A stretch of DNA of 64,000 nt from contig NZ_AP025305.1 of the NCBI RefSeq assembly GCF_036492635.1, positions 2,790,001-2,854,000 of the forward strand. The letters run 5' to 3'. This document shows positions 8,525-17,452 of the stretch, piece by piece; position 1 is the first letter of the stretch, and each line of letters starts with the position of its first letter. The DNA is from Aureibacter tunicatorum. Its GTDB lineage: Bacteria > Bacteroidota > Bacteroidia > Cytophagales > Cyclobacteriaceae. The notes under the pieces were generated by a model. The model saw nothing but the letters and a program-made list of their open reading frames with translations. It did not search any database and was not told the DNA's origin. A program made the translations under genes and the position numbers.

Positions 8525-9992
8525 GGATGGAAATTTTATAATATTTTTTCACCAATTCACTCGCTATTTTCCCAGAAATCAATGACGGAGGAACACCAGG
8601 CCCTGGCACTGTCAATTGCCCTGTAAAAAATAAATTCGGAACTTTTGAGCTCCTAATCTTAGGCCTGAAATACGCTGTTTGCAAAAGCGTATTGGCTAAT
8701 CCATAAGCATTGCCCTTAAACGAATTATAGTCCTTTTTAAAGTCAGACACACAGTAAGACTTTGAGAACAATATATTTTCTTTAAGAGATTGCTTGGTTA
8801 ATTTTTCAAGTCTTGAAATAATCAAATCAAAATATTCAGACCTCAACTCTTCACTGTCATGCAAATTCGGAGCCAGAGGAATTAAAAAAGTCGCGGACTC
8901 TTTTCCATGGGGAGCAAACGAACTATCTGTTATCGAAGGAAAACTCGCATAAAACAAAGGATCTTTAGGCCAAGATGGTTGATCATAAATATGCTTGGCA
9001 TGTTGATCAAAATCAGTATCAAAAAAAAGTGTATGATGCGATAGCCCACTTAACTTCTTGTCAAAACCTACAAAAAACAACAATGCCGATGGAGCAAAGG
9101 TTTTCTTATTCCAGTACTTCTGATCATACTGTCTACTAGAAATAGGCAACAAAGACTCTGTATGGTGATAATCAGCACCACTTATCAATACATCAGCAGT
9201 AAGCTGTCCCTTGTTTGTATGGATGCACTGAAACTCGCCTTGTTCATCAAGCTGAATTTGAGCCACTTCGCAATCCAAGACAAATTCAACGCCTAAACTA
9301 ACTGCCAAAGCTTCTATACCTTTGGATACCTCGCCCATTCCACCTTTTGGATGCCATGTTCCCAAGCCAAAATCAGCAAAATTCATGAAGTTATAAAACG
9401 CCGGGGTATTGGAAGGTTTGGCACCTAAAAAAAGAACAGGAAATTCTAATATTTTTCTCAACCTTTCGGACTTGATCTTGCCATGCACTTCAGTGCGGAT
9501 TGACTTAAAAAATAAGCCTAGCCTTTGAACTGTTTCAAAAGTAACCAACTCCGTCAATGACTCTCCCGGCTTGTACACTAAATCTTTTACTGCGATATCA
9601 TAATTTTCTTGTGCTTTATTCAAGAATTTCTCCAAGAAAATCGAACTCCCATGCTCTTCCGTTTCAAACAAGGTGTAAATTTCTTCAAGCGAAGCTGGAA
9701 TATCCGCGTAATCATTTACTCCAAAGTAAACCTTATACCCTGGGTCTAGCCTGATCAATTCGTAATAATCATCTGGAGACTTTCCAAACTGACCAAAGAA
9801 ATCCTCAAAAACATCTGGCATCCAATACCAAGTAGGGCCAATATCGAACTTAAACCCTTCCTTGGAAAAGACTCTTGCCCTACCTCCTATTTCGCTGTTT
9901 TTTTCCACAACGGTTACATCATAACCTTCTTTAGCCAAATAACAAGAGCATGCAAGTGAAGAAAAACCGGAACCTATAACAATTGCTTTCAT
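8505..9992 (-). CDS. crtI: Phytoene desaturase
   Basis: An FAD-dependent desaturase that turns colourless phytoene into lycopene (or neurosporene). Of its 495 residues, the N-terminus shows the dinucleotide fold GSGFSSLACSCYLAKEG, then the Glu of VVEKN and GGRARVF. The C-terminus carries the family FAD signature NLFFTGQLTVPGPGVPPSLISGK. The segment KFDIGPTWYWMPDVF is the usual second conserved block. First gene of the carotenoid operon. The ATG at 9992 lies 7 bases from the regulatory element at 9999-10035. The 59-base gap to the upstream MerR-type regulator gene, which reads in the same direction, carries this promoter. Confidence 0.95.
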   Translation of the reverse strand: MKAIVIGSGFSSLACSCYLAKEGYDVTVVEKNSEIGGRARVFSKEGFKFDIGPTWYWMPDVFEDFFGQFGKSPDDYYELIRLDPGYKVYFGVNDYADIPASLEEIYTLFETEEHGSSIFLEKFLNKAQENYDIAVKDLVYKPGESLTELVTFETVQRLGLFFKSIRTEVHGKIKSERLRKILEFPVLFLGAKPSNTPAFYNFMNFADFGLGTWHPKGGMGEVSKGIEALAVSLGVEFVLDCEVAQIQLDEQGEFQCIHTNKGQLTADVLISGADYHHTESLLPISSRQYDQKYWNKKTFAPSALLFFVGFDKKLSGLSHHTLFFDTDFDQHAKHIYDQPSWPKDPLFYASFPSITDSSFAPHGKESATFLIPLAPNLHDSEELRSEYFDLIISRLEKLTKQSLKENILFSKSYCVSDFKKDYNSFKGNAYGLANTLLQTAYFRPKIRSSKVPNLFFTGQLTVPGPGVPPSLISGKIASELVKKYYKISIHEETVV

Positions 9993-9998
9993 TTATTT

Positions 9999-10035
9999 TT
10001 GTTTAACTTTTATCAATATAAATTAAACAAAAATA
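9999..10035 (-). promoter_or_regulatory. Carotenoid operon promoter with candidate CarH/MerR operator
   Basis: Reading toward crtI, TATTTTTG (10028-10035) fits the TAnnTTTG -7 box. A perfect 8-base inverted repeat, TTGTTTAA at 9999-10006 and TTAAACAA at 10023-10030, overlaps the box. A clear -33 TTTG is not seen at 19 bases. The same 37-base element, in the same orientation and at nearly the same distance from the start codon, lies before the regulator gene (10944-10980). Binding of the regulator here would block the promoter. The repeat is seen directly; the binding protein is inferred. Confidence 0.6.
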
Positions 10036-10051
10036 AAAATCAAATTCTCAT

Positions 10052-10936
10052 CTAAAAATTAACAATTTGTTCAACTGTCCGGCAAAATTTAATTTTTCCA
10101 TTAAAATCCTGATCAGTGTGATGATCATCTATAATTAAAAATTCATCTTTAGAAGAAACGAGTACTTTCTCGCTAAACTCAGTCAAATATGAAGCCAAGT
10201 TATCGGCGACTGGAAATGTTGTAAAACTGCTCACATAGCGAATTGGCTTGGGCAATTTTTGAAAAGATTCGAAAGCATCAAGCGGAACGCTTTCCCCTAA
10301 ATAAATCACATTGCACCCTTTTTTCAACAACACATAATAGAGATAAAGCAATTTCAACTGATGAATCTCGTATTCGGGCAAAAACAAAACAAACAATATA
10401 TCGCCTGATTGAGCACTCTCCTTTTCAATTGAATCAATTTCGACATGTATCTTTTGCAAAATCAAATTGGTGATGAAATGCTCATGAGCCGCTGTGATAG
10501 AAGATGTCTGCCACATTAAGCCTACTTTATGAAAAAATGGCACGACCACATCAAAATATATTTGACTAAAATCGAGCTTCGAAGATAGTTCATCATAAAC
10601 ATGAAAAAACTCTTTCTTGTCATAAGAAAGCATGCTTAATAATATACGATCAACATATGCAGACAAATTATCTTCGACCACCTGAGTGCATTGAGCTACC
10701 TCTCTTAATATTTCGTCTTCCGATAATTTAGCTATTTTAGAAATCTTCCAGCCATTCTCCTGAAGCAACTTCACATTGAGCATTTTTTGCAATGCGCTTA
10801 TGCTGTAAAATCTGATGTTCGTATCCGTCCTTTCAGGACTCAACAATGAATACCTTTTTTCCCAAATCCTAATCGTATGCGCTTTTACCCCTGTCAGGTT
10901 TTCCAGGTCTTTAATCGATAGTTTATTATAAATCAT
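10052..10936 (-). CDS. MerR-family regulator with CarH/LitR-like B12-binding region
   Basis: Likely repressor of the carotenoid genes. Numbered from the ATG at 10936 (294 aa), residues 1-70 are a MerR winged helix (LSIKDLENLTGVKAHTIRIWEKRY). A helical bundle follows with W142, then exactly nine residues, then E152-H153. This W-x9-EH pattern marks adenosylcobalamin light sensors such as CarH. H192 (in PEYEIHQ) matches the lower cobalt ligand of a Rossmann-like domain. However, the glycine of the D/ExHxxG motif, the SxL motif (here SSF) and the GG motif are not kept, so B12 binding is uncertain. I chose 10936 over the ATG at 10960, since the latter would put the shared operator inside the coding region. 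It reads in the same direction as crtI, 59 bases upstream. Confidence 0.87.
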   Translation of the reverse strand: MIYNKLSIKDLENLTGVKAHTIRIWEKRYSLLSPERTDTNIRFYSISALQKMLNVKLLQENGWKISKIAKLSEDEILREVAQCTQVVEDNLSAYVDRILLSMLSYDKKEFFHVYDELSSKLDFSQIYFDVVVPFFHKVGLMWQTSSITAAHEHFITNLILQKIHVEIDSIEKESAQSGDILFVLFLPEYEIHQLKLLYLYYVLLKKGCNVIYLGESVPLDAFESFQKLPKPIRYVSSFTTFPVADNLASYLTEFSEKVLVSSKDEFLIIDDHHTDQDFNGKIKFCRTVEQIVNF

Positions 10937-10943
10937 TATATCT

Positions 10944-10980
10944 TTGTTCAACTTTATCAATTTTTACATAAACATAAATA
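10944..10980 (-). promoter_or_regulatory. Second copy of the carotenoid-type operator/promoter, before the regulator gene
   Basis: This stretch aligns end to end with 9999-10035. Shared blocks are TTGTTYAAC, then TTTATCAAT with a one-base length difference, then TAAACA followed by AAATA. The -7-like octamer here is TATTTATG, one base off consensus. The inverted arm is less perfect than at crtI. Its first base is 8 bases from the ATG at 10936, against 7 at crtI, so both genes probably have the same promoter geometry and the regulator likely controls itself. Confidence 0.55.
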
Positions 10981-11084
10981 TAAAACATTCATGGAAACAT
11001 CTTTTGGAATAATTTTTTAAATTGAATTACTAGAAACAAGTGCTGACTAGTAGCTATTTCATCAAATTTTTTCTTCAATAAACA

Positions 11085-11495
11085 ATGATACAAGAAATTA
11101 AATCTGAAGAATTCGCGCCAAATGTACTCGCCTTTGATCTTTCAGGAGAGTTCTCGTGGAAAATGATTTTCCAAATCAAAGACATCGTCAAAGAAAACTT
11201 GATGGCAAATAATAATCCAATCAAAGTATTCTTGCGAATAGATCGTTTGACTTTTCCACATACCAATGCAGATTTAATCTTCAATAGTGAAGAAGGAAAA
11301 AAATATTATACCCATAGAGATAATGGCTTGCTAAAAAAGATTGAGAAATTAGTCATTGTAGGCAACTCTCCTTTCAAAGAGATTATCATTGGAATGGATA
11401 TACTAATGAACAAGCTTTCTTTACCATTTGAATGGAATGAAAGTTATTTTAACATCAAAGACTATAATAAAGCGATACAACACATAAACAAATAA
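11085..11495 (+). CDS. SpoIIAA/STAS-like protein
   Basis: A 136-residue cytoplasmic protein with the layout of SpoIIAA-like (STAS-fold) proteins. An N-terminal beta pair (VLAFDLSGEFSWKMIFQIKD) is followed by a helix, a strand (IKVFLRIDRLTF), a helix with paired lysines (GLLKKIEKLVIVGNSP) and a C-terminal helix. Such proteins are common single-domain members in marine bacteria and may bind lipids or act in signalling, but no function is established. It lies one base upstream of the NTF2-like lipoprotein gene (11497), so the two form a transcription unit. Assignment by fold pattern only. Confidence 0.72.
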   Translation: MIQEIKSEEFAPNVLAFDLSGEFSWKMIFQIKDIVKENLMANNNPIKVFLRIDRLTFPHTNADLIFNSEEGKKYYTHRDNGLLKKIEKLVIVGNSPFKEIIIGMDILMNKLSLPFEWNESYFNIKDYNKAIQHINK

Positions 11496-11496
11496 C

Positions 11497-11934
11497 ATGA
11501 AACTTTTTTTAATACTTATAGGAACTGTATTGATAACGGCCTGCAATCCAAACAAGAACAGCCACAATGAAGCAAATATCAAAACGATAAAAGCCACACT
11601 TCAAGAACAAAGTTCTGCTTGGAATAATGGCAATATGGAACAATACATGCAAGGCTATTGGAATTCCGACTCATTGATGTTTATAGGCAAATCCAACATC
11701 ACATACGGATGGGACCAGACGCTAGCGAATTACAAGTCAAAATACCCCGATGCTGATGCTAGAGGTATCTTAACATTTTCTAACATTGATGTAAAAATAT
11801 TATCGCCAGAATACGCTTATGTAATAGGCGACTGGAATTTAGTCAGAAAAACAGGCAACATTGGAGGCAAATACACATTGTTATGGAAGAAAATCGATGA
11901 CAAATGGGTTATAATCTCAGATATGACAAACTAA
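11497..11934 (+). CDS. NTF2-like (DUF4440/SnoaL-type) lipoprotein
   Basis: A 145-residue exported protein. The start MKLFLILIGTVLITAC gives a lipobox with Cys16. The mature part is one NTF2-like cone fold: helix IKATLQEQSSAWNNGNMEQYMQGYW, strand SLMFIGKSNITYGWDQTLANYKSKY, then paired strands ending WKKIDDKWVIISDM. Family members of the DUF4440/YybH type are typically small ligand-binding proteins or have no known activity. Nothing shows a catalytic pair. It follows the STAS-like gene by one base. Confidence 0.82.
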   Translation: MKLFLILIGTVLITACNPNKNSHNEANIKTIKATLQEQSSAWNNGNMEQYMQGYWNSDSLMFIGKSNITYGWDQTLANYKSKYPDADARGILTFSNIDVKILSPEYAYVIGDWNLVRKTGNIGGKYTLLWKKIDDKWVIISDMTN

Positions 11935-11950
11935 ATATTATAAATTCATA

Positions 11951-11986
11951 TATTCGCAAGATTGTGCAATTTCGCCCATGCGAATA
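11951..11986. promoter_or_regulatory. Eight-base inverted repeat upstream of the FGGY kinase
   Basis: TATTCGCA (11951-11958) and TGCGAATA (11979-11986) are exact inverse copies separated by 20 bases that include ATTGTGCAAT, itself nearly palindromic. It sits 60 bases before the kinase start and 17 bases after the preceding stop. It has no T-run, so an operator is more likely than a terminator. Confidence 0.35.
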
Positions 11987-12045
11987 CGTTAAACATTCAT
12001 TGTGTTTATCGATATTAAATTTTTTAATACAAACTAAGTTGATAA

Positions 12046-13467
12046 ATGAGTAGATCGGTTATTGCGATATTTGATATAGGACGTACCAACAAAAAGTTCT
12101 TGCTATTCGACAGGAGCTATGAGGTAGTACACCAAGAATCACAACAATTTGAAGAGATAGTTGACGAAGACGGCTTTATCAGCGAGGACATTACAGCCAT
12201 TGTCAAATGGATGAAAAAAACCTTTAATGCGCACTTAAAAAACCGAAATCGTCCTATTAGAGCCTTGAACTTCACAGCTTATGGCTCCACCTTAGTGCAT
12301 GTAACACGAACGGGGAAACCTGTTTCGCCCATATATAATTACTGGAAGCCCATATCTCAAGATGTAAAAGACGCTTTTTTCTCCAGCTTGGGAGACAAAG
12401 ACGCTTTTATGAAAGATACATCATCTCCAGATATTGGAATGCTCAATGCTGGCTTGCAACTATACTGGCTTAAACACTTTCGTCCTGAAACATATGGAAA
12501 AATACACACTAGTCTTTTTCTACCTCAATATTGCAGTAGCATATTCACTGGAAGGAACTTTTCGGAACTATCAAGCTTAGGCCTTCACTCCATGATTTGG
12601 GATTACTCCAAAGAGCGAAGCCATGATTGGATTTACAATGAAAAATTAAACTCCAAGTTCCCGCCAATCATCAATGTTACTTCCTCTGAAAAAGTAGTGA
12701 TCAAAAATAGAACGATCAAATGCGGCATAGGAATTCAAAAAAGCGCGGGAGCTTTGATTCCATATTTGATGAGTTCTGAAAGAACATATCTTAGCCTGAA
12801 TACTGGTTGTTGGTCTTTTGCGATGAACCCTTTTGACAAAGATCCTATTGACTTGAAAGATTTGGAACAAGACTGCTTCATGTCTTTAAGCTTCAGAGGC
12901 GAACCTATTCGTACCTCTCGCGTGTTTATCGGACGTGAGCACGATTACCAAGTAAATCGCATTTGCGAACATTTCGGCACAACAAAAGCGGACTTGCTCG
13001 CTTTAGAGTATGACTCTTCTATTGTATCTAAGCTTGTCGAAAATCAATTGGATGAACGAAAGTTTTTTCCTCAAAACGCTCCAAACACAGGCCCTTTAGA
13101 AAAGAGAGACTGGCCAGAAACTAAGCTCGAACATTTCGAAAATTACAAGGAAGCCTATTTCCAACTAATTCTCGATTTAGCTTACATGCAAAAAGCGGCT
13201 ATAAAATTAGTGATTGACGCTAAAGGAATGGATAAAATTTTCATTTCAGGAGGATTTTCCGAAAATATTATTTTCACGACAATACTATCCAGCATGTTGC
13301 CTGAAATTCAATTTTTCAAAAACAATATTCAATGCACTGCGGCATTGGGAGCGGCATTAGTTCTTCATAATCAATGGAATCAAGAAACGGAAATCAGCAA
13401 CTTGCTGAGCTTTGAGGAAATTGAGCCTGACGAGGAGATAGACTTCGATAGTTACATATTGAAATAG
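12046..13467 (+). CDS. FGGY-family carbohydrate kinase
   Basis: A 473-residue sugar kinase of the hexokinase/actin fold. The N-terminal phosphate-1 loop IAIFDIGRTNKKFLLFD is clear. The second domain has the adenosine/phosphate-2 type segment YLSLNTGCWSFAMNP and a late glycine-rich segment KIFISGGFSENIIFTTIL, then a CTAALGAALVLH helix typical of FGGY kinases. From overall appearance it is nearest the rhamnulokinase/L-fuculokinase branch, but the sugar cannot be assigned. No isomerase, aldolase or transporter for a sugar lies nearby, so it acts as an orphan here. Confidence 0.85.
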   Translation: MSRSVIAIFDIGRTNKKFLLFDRSYEVVHQESQQFEEIVDEDGFISEDITAIVKWMKKTFNAHLKNRNRPIRALNFTAYGSTLVHVTRTGKPVSPIYNYWKPISQDVKDAFFSSLGDKDAFMKDTSSPDIGMLNAGLQLYWLKHFRPETYGKIHTSLFLPQYCSSIFTGRNFSELSSLGLHSMIWDYSKERSHDWIYNEKLNSKFPPIINVTSSEKVVIKNRTIKCGIGIQKSAGALIPYLMSSERTYLSLNTGCWSFAMNPFDKDPIDLKDLEQDCFMSLSFRGEPIRTSRVFIGREHDYQVNRICEHFGTTKADLLALEYDSSIVSKLVENQLDERKFFPQNAPNTGPLEKRDWPETKLEHFENYKEAYFQLILDLAYMQKAAIKLVIDAKGMDKIFISGGFSENIIFTTILSSMLPEIQFFKNNIQCTAALGAALVLHNQWNQETEISNLLSFEEIEPDEEIDFDSYILK

Positions 13468-13615
13468 AAATTAGTTTAATTAGCTTTTTATTTGATTAAC
13501 CACAAAAGTTAATTTAACCAAAAAATATTACACATAAAGATCACAATGATTTTTTTGATATCTTGGAAATTATAATTTATATCGCTATCTAAAAATTTAT
13601 TTTACGATATAGCGT

Positions 13616-16180
13616 ATGAGTTATTTTTTTCAAGACAATACTACCAATAATTTACAAGCTTCAACTGATAATTTTGGGAGTTCTCTGCCCTGTCCATTTT
13701 TAATCATTAATGACCAGTTCAATGTTATTTATGAGAATAACGAAGCCTCGCAAAGCTTTGGGAGCCAACTAGGCCATTCGATCTTTGAACATGTCATTCA
13801 AGACAGTTCCAAAATCTTAAAAGAAGATCTTATCGCTTTATCCATTGGCAATAAATTTATCAGAAACCAAATCATCTCATGCGGGGTATCGGATGAACGA
13901 TGCTTCAAACTTACTTTCAAAAAAATTCTGGAGAATGGTCAAACATGTATTTCCATCATAGCTATTGACGCATCCGACCAATTAGCAGCAAAAAGAAAGC
14001 TCCACAACTTGAATTTAATCTTGTCAAATAGCTCGGAAATGATAGTATTTCTGGACAGCCAATACAACTTTCTCGTTGCCAACAAGACATTTCTCAAAGC
14101 TATCAATCTCCCTCTGGACTATATTCTAGGCAAATCCTATATCAAAATTATGGGAAAATTCGCCGACGAACAAAACATTAAAGACAGCTTGTTCGCTTGC
14201 CATGGCAAAAACACTATCAAATGCCAAGATTGGTTCAACTTTCCCATTCAAAAAAGAATGCACTTGGACTTGCGATACGACCCTGTTAAGGCTGAAAACA
14301 ACAAGCTTAATGGAATCATAGTCAGTGCCAGAGACACTACAAACCTTTGGAAAGCAGAGCAAAAATACAAGCAAGTCTTGGATGCTTCGGAAGATGGATT
14401 TTGGGAATTAAATGTCAGAACTTTAAAGATTTTTCTCAGCAAGAAAATATACACAATGCTAGGCTACAACCCCGCTGATTTTAAAAACAATGAATTGCGA
14501 AATCTGCCTATCATAGAGATTGATGACAAAAAACTACTGGTCGAAAATTTCAAGAAATTTCTTCGCAGCAGAAAAGATTATTACAAGAGCGAATTCAGAG
14601 CCCAAACCAAAGATGGAGATTTAAAGCACATACTGATCAGAGGCAAAGTTATCGAGCGAACACATTCCGGGTTTCCCATCAAACTCATCGGAGCGCATAC
14701 TGACATTACTGCTATTCGTGAAGGCCAACTAGAGCTTAAGAAAGCTAAAGAAGAAGCTGAAAGAGCGAATAATACCAAAAGCGAGTTTTTAGCTAACATG
14801 AGCCATGAAATCAGAACCCCTTTGAATGCGATATTGGGCTTTACTGACATATTAGCTTCCTCAAAGGGCTTGGAAGACAACGAAAGATCATATCTATCCT
14901 CCATCAAAAAAAGCGGTTCGACTCTTCTAGCCCTCATTAATGACATTTTAGATCTATCTAAAATCGAAGCAGGCAGGATGGACATAAATTCCGAAGTCAC
15001 TGATTTTTACGGTTTTCTTAAAGATGTTCAACAAATATTCAAGCACAAATGCTTGCAAAAAGGCATAAACTTCAAGCTCTATCTTGATGAAAGCCTACCG
15101 CAATACTTGATCATAGATGCGATAAGATTGCGACAGATTCTTTTTAATCTGCTTGGAAACGCTATTAAGTTTACCGACAAGGGCTTTATATCCTTAGATA
15201 TTGTCATTGAAAAAATTAATGCGAATACTCTAGATCTTGTAATAAAAATCAATGACACAGGCATAGGCATTGCCAAAGACCAACAAGAAGAAATTTTCGA
15301 AGCATTCAAGCAAACAGGTCAAAATAACAAAAAATATGAAGGCACAGGCTTGGGACTGGCGATTACCAAAAGACTAATTCATATCATGAATGGCGAATTG
15401 GAATTAAACAGCAGATTGGGGATCGGAACCACTTTCAGTATTAAACTCAAAAATATATCCATATGGAACCATGCAATGGAGATGGATTTGATTACCCAAT
15501 CTCATAAAATTCATCAATTAGAATACGAATCGCCTAACATATATTTTATTTCCAAAAGTAAAAGCATTAAAGACAAAGTCGCCAATCAATGTAGCACTTT
15601 AGAAGCAAATCTGATATTAATCTCCGGTATCGAAAATGAACTATTGCACCAAATTAAAAACGGAGACTTTATCATCATTGACAAGTCATCAAAAGAATCA
15701 TTGGATAAAGCTATTGAAATAATAAATAGACTTCCAGAAAGAATAAAACCAAGACTAGCCACTACATTCCCATATGAAAAGAAAATAATGAACTTAAGGG
15801 TGGTAAATGAAGACAAAATAGGCTCATTTATTGCTGAAAATCTTGCAGAAGATAAAAAGAACAAAGAATTTATTGATGAAGAACTAACTAGCATTATTTA
15901 TTCTGTACCTTCGGAGATAGCTGTACAATTCAGTGATTTCTTAAGTAACGAATTGCACCCTACTTGGATTCAAGCTAGAGATACGGAATTATCTGAAGAC
16001 ATAAATAAACTTCTGAATAAATTAAAAATTATTAATGAGCTTTATGACAACAAAGCTTTAATTCGATATCATAAAGAACTTGAAAAAGTGTATAACGAAT
16101 TCGATCTTTTGAAAACGACAGCCATTATCAATGAATTTGAAAATATTTATAATGAAATAAAAAGTCATTTGAATATTTAG
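13616..16180 (+). CDS. PAS-containing sensor histidine kinase with vestigial receiver region
   Basis: An 854-residue cytoplasmic-looking sensor kinase. Residues about 20-120, 125-240 and 245-370 look like PAS modules (the last two end in SARDTTNL and GAHTDITAI, typical PAC ends). A coiled linker leads to the dimerisation helix ANMSHEIRTPLNAILGF near residue 397, whose His is the phosphorylation site. The ATPase domain shows an N box, NDTGIGI and GTGLGLAITKRL. After it, residues 640-750 have the length of a receiver but no recognisable phospho-Asp, and the last 90 residues resemble the helical C-terminal region found after receivers in hybrid kinases. The stop codon lies within the hairpin at 16175-16206. 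Confidence 0.9.
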   Translation: MSYFFQDNTTNNLQASTDNFGSSLPCPFLIINDQFNVIYENNEASQSFGSQLGHSIFEHVIQDSSKILKEDLIALSIGNKFIRNQIISCGVSDERCFKLTFKKILENGQTCISIIAIDASDQLAAKRKLHNLNLILSNSSEMIVFLDSQYNFLVANKTFLKAINLPLDYILGKSYIKIMGKFADEQNIKDSLFACHGKNTIKCQDWFNFPIQKRMHLDLRYDPVKAENNKLNGIIVSARDTTNLWKAEQKYKQVLDASEDGFWELNVRTLKIFLSKKIYTMLGYNPADFKNNELRNLPIIEIDDKKLLVENFKKFLRSRKDYYKSEFRAQTKDGDLKHILIRGKVIERTHSGFPIKLIGAHTDITAIREGQLELKKAKEEAERANNTKSEFLANMSHEIRTPLNAILGFTDILASSKGLEDNERSYLSSIKKSGSTLLALINDILDLSKIEAGRMDINSEVTDFYGFLKDVQQIFKHKCLQKGINFKLYLDESLPQYLIIDAIRLRQILFNLLGNAIKFTDKGFISLDIVIEKINANTLDLVIKINDTGIGIAKDQQEEIFEAFKQTGQNNKKYEGTGLGLAITKRLIHIMNGELELNSRLGIGTTFSIKLKNISIWNHAMEMDLITQSHKIHQLEYESPNIYFISKSKSIKDKVANQCSTLEANLILISGIENELLHQIKNGDFIIIDKSSKESLDKAIEIINRLPERIKPRLATTFPYEKKIMNLRVVNEDKIGSFIAENLAEDKKNKEFIDEELTSIIYSVPSEIAVQFSDFLSNELHPTWIQARDTELSEDINKLLNKLKIINELYDNKALIRYHKELEKVYNEFDLLKTTAIINEFENIYNEIKSHLNI

Positions 16181-16206
16181 CTCGACACTTTTATTTTGAG
16201 CTAAAT
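16175..16206. other. Hairpin at the junction of the two kinase genes
   Basis: ATTTAGCTC (16175-16183) and GAGCTAAAT (16198-16206) form a perfect 9-bp stem with a 14-base loop. It contains the stop codon of the first kinase and lies 26 bases before the second start. No T-run follows, so full termination is unlikely; partial attenuation or RNA processing between the two genes is possible. Confidence 0.45.
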
Positions 16207-16231
16207 TTCGACTAAACATACATTTTTTAAT

Positions 16232-17350
16232 ATGAATACCAATAGTACACCAAAAATCCTCATCATTGATGATATCTCTCAAAATGTGCAAATTGCCGCC
16301 AATATCCTCAAAGATGACAATTATAATATAACATACGCGCTAAGCGGTCGAATGGCATTGGAAAAGATGAAAAGAATAAGCATTGACTTAATTCTTCTTG
16401 ATATTATGATGCCGGACATGAACGGCTTTGAGCTTTGTTCTATTCTAAAAGCAAATCCCGAGACATCTGAAATCCCCATTATTTTCCTAACAGCCAAAGC
16501 GGATATCGACAATATATCAAAAGGTTTCTCTTTAGGTGCTGTGGACTATATCACAAAACCATTCAATGGAAATGAATTACGCGCAAGAGTCAAAACCCAC
16601 CTAAATTTAAAGCAAGCTAAAGAATCTCTCGAACAAGCCAACTTTTTCAAAAATCAATTGCTGTCAATAATTGGCCATGACTTGAGAGGCTTGGTAGGAA
16701 ATACCAACACGCTTTTTCAGATGGCTGAATTGACTTTTGAGAAGTCTCCTGAGAAGGCCAAAAAATTCCTTTCGCTAGGCAAAGAATCTGCCGCCAATAT
16801 CTTGGTAACACTCGAAAACCTTCTGGAATGGGGAAGAATTGATAATTTAGACTCAAACTTTGATTTAAGAAAAAACAACATCCTTGAATCAATAAACTGC
16901 TGTGTCGTATTATTAAAAAACATTGCGAAGAACAAAAATATAAATATCATCGTCAAGCAAAACTGTGAAAGCGATTTCGCTCTGTTTGACAAAAGAATGA
17001 TTGACACTGTCATTCGAAACCTTATAGCCAATGCCATCAAATTCTCAAAAGAAGACTCAGAGATACATTTGACAGTCAAAGACCAAGAGAGCTATCTAGA
17101 AGTTACTGTCAAGGATTATGGCATAGGAATGACTGAATCGAAATTAAGCCAAATCAATGATTTTGGAAAAGCCGCCACCAGCGAAGATGGGACCAGCGGA
17201 GAAGTTGGTTTTGGACTGGGCATGCAAATCGTAAATAAATTTTTAGAGCAGCATGACACCAAGCTTAAAGTAACCAGCCAGTTGGATCAAGGGACTTCAT
17301 GTATATTTAAACTCCAAAAAGCAACTCATATGCATCAACAATTATTATAG
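16232..17350 (+). CDS. Receiver-histidine kinase (REC-HisKA-HATPase)
   Basis: A 372-residue protein that starts with a receiver domain: acidic pair at residues 13-14, phospho-acceptor D57 in LILLDIMMPDMNG, the Thr of IIFLTAKAD and the Lys of YITKPF. A short linker leads to a kinase core with LLSIIGHDLRG near residue 149, whose His is the likely phosphorylation site. The ATPase boxes follow: NLIANAIKF, VKDYGIGM and GFGLGMQIV. No membrane segment. It begins 51 bases after the PAS kinase, so phosphoryl transfer from that protein to this receiver is a reasonable inference. Output partners are not in the window. Confidence 0.92.
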   Translation: MNTNSTPKILIIDDISQNVQIAANILKDDNYNITYALSGRMALEKMKRISIDLILLDIMMPDMNGFELCSILKANPETSEIPIIFLTAKADIDNISKGFSLGAVDYITKPFNGNELRARVKTHLNLKQAKESLEQANFFKNQLLSIIGHDLRGLVGNTNTLFQMAELTFEKSPEKAKKFLSLGKESAANILVTLENLLEWGRIDNLDSNFDLRKNNILESINCCVVLLKNIAKNKNINIIVKQNCESDFALFDKRMIDTVIRNLIANAIKFSKEDSEIHLTVKDQESYLEVTVKDYGIGMTESKLSQINDFGKAATSEDGTSGEVGFGLGMQIVNKFLEQHDTKLKVTSQLDQGTSCIFKLQKATHMHQQLL

Positions 17351-17452
17351 CTTCCTTTTCGTTATGAAAGTATCAACATTCACTTTGAAGAGAAATCTAT
17401 TTATGCGAAATTCCATATATTGTGGGATCTAGCAAAAAATTGAAAGAATCAT

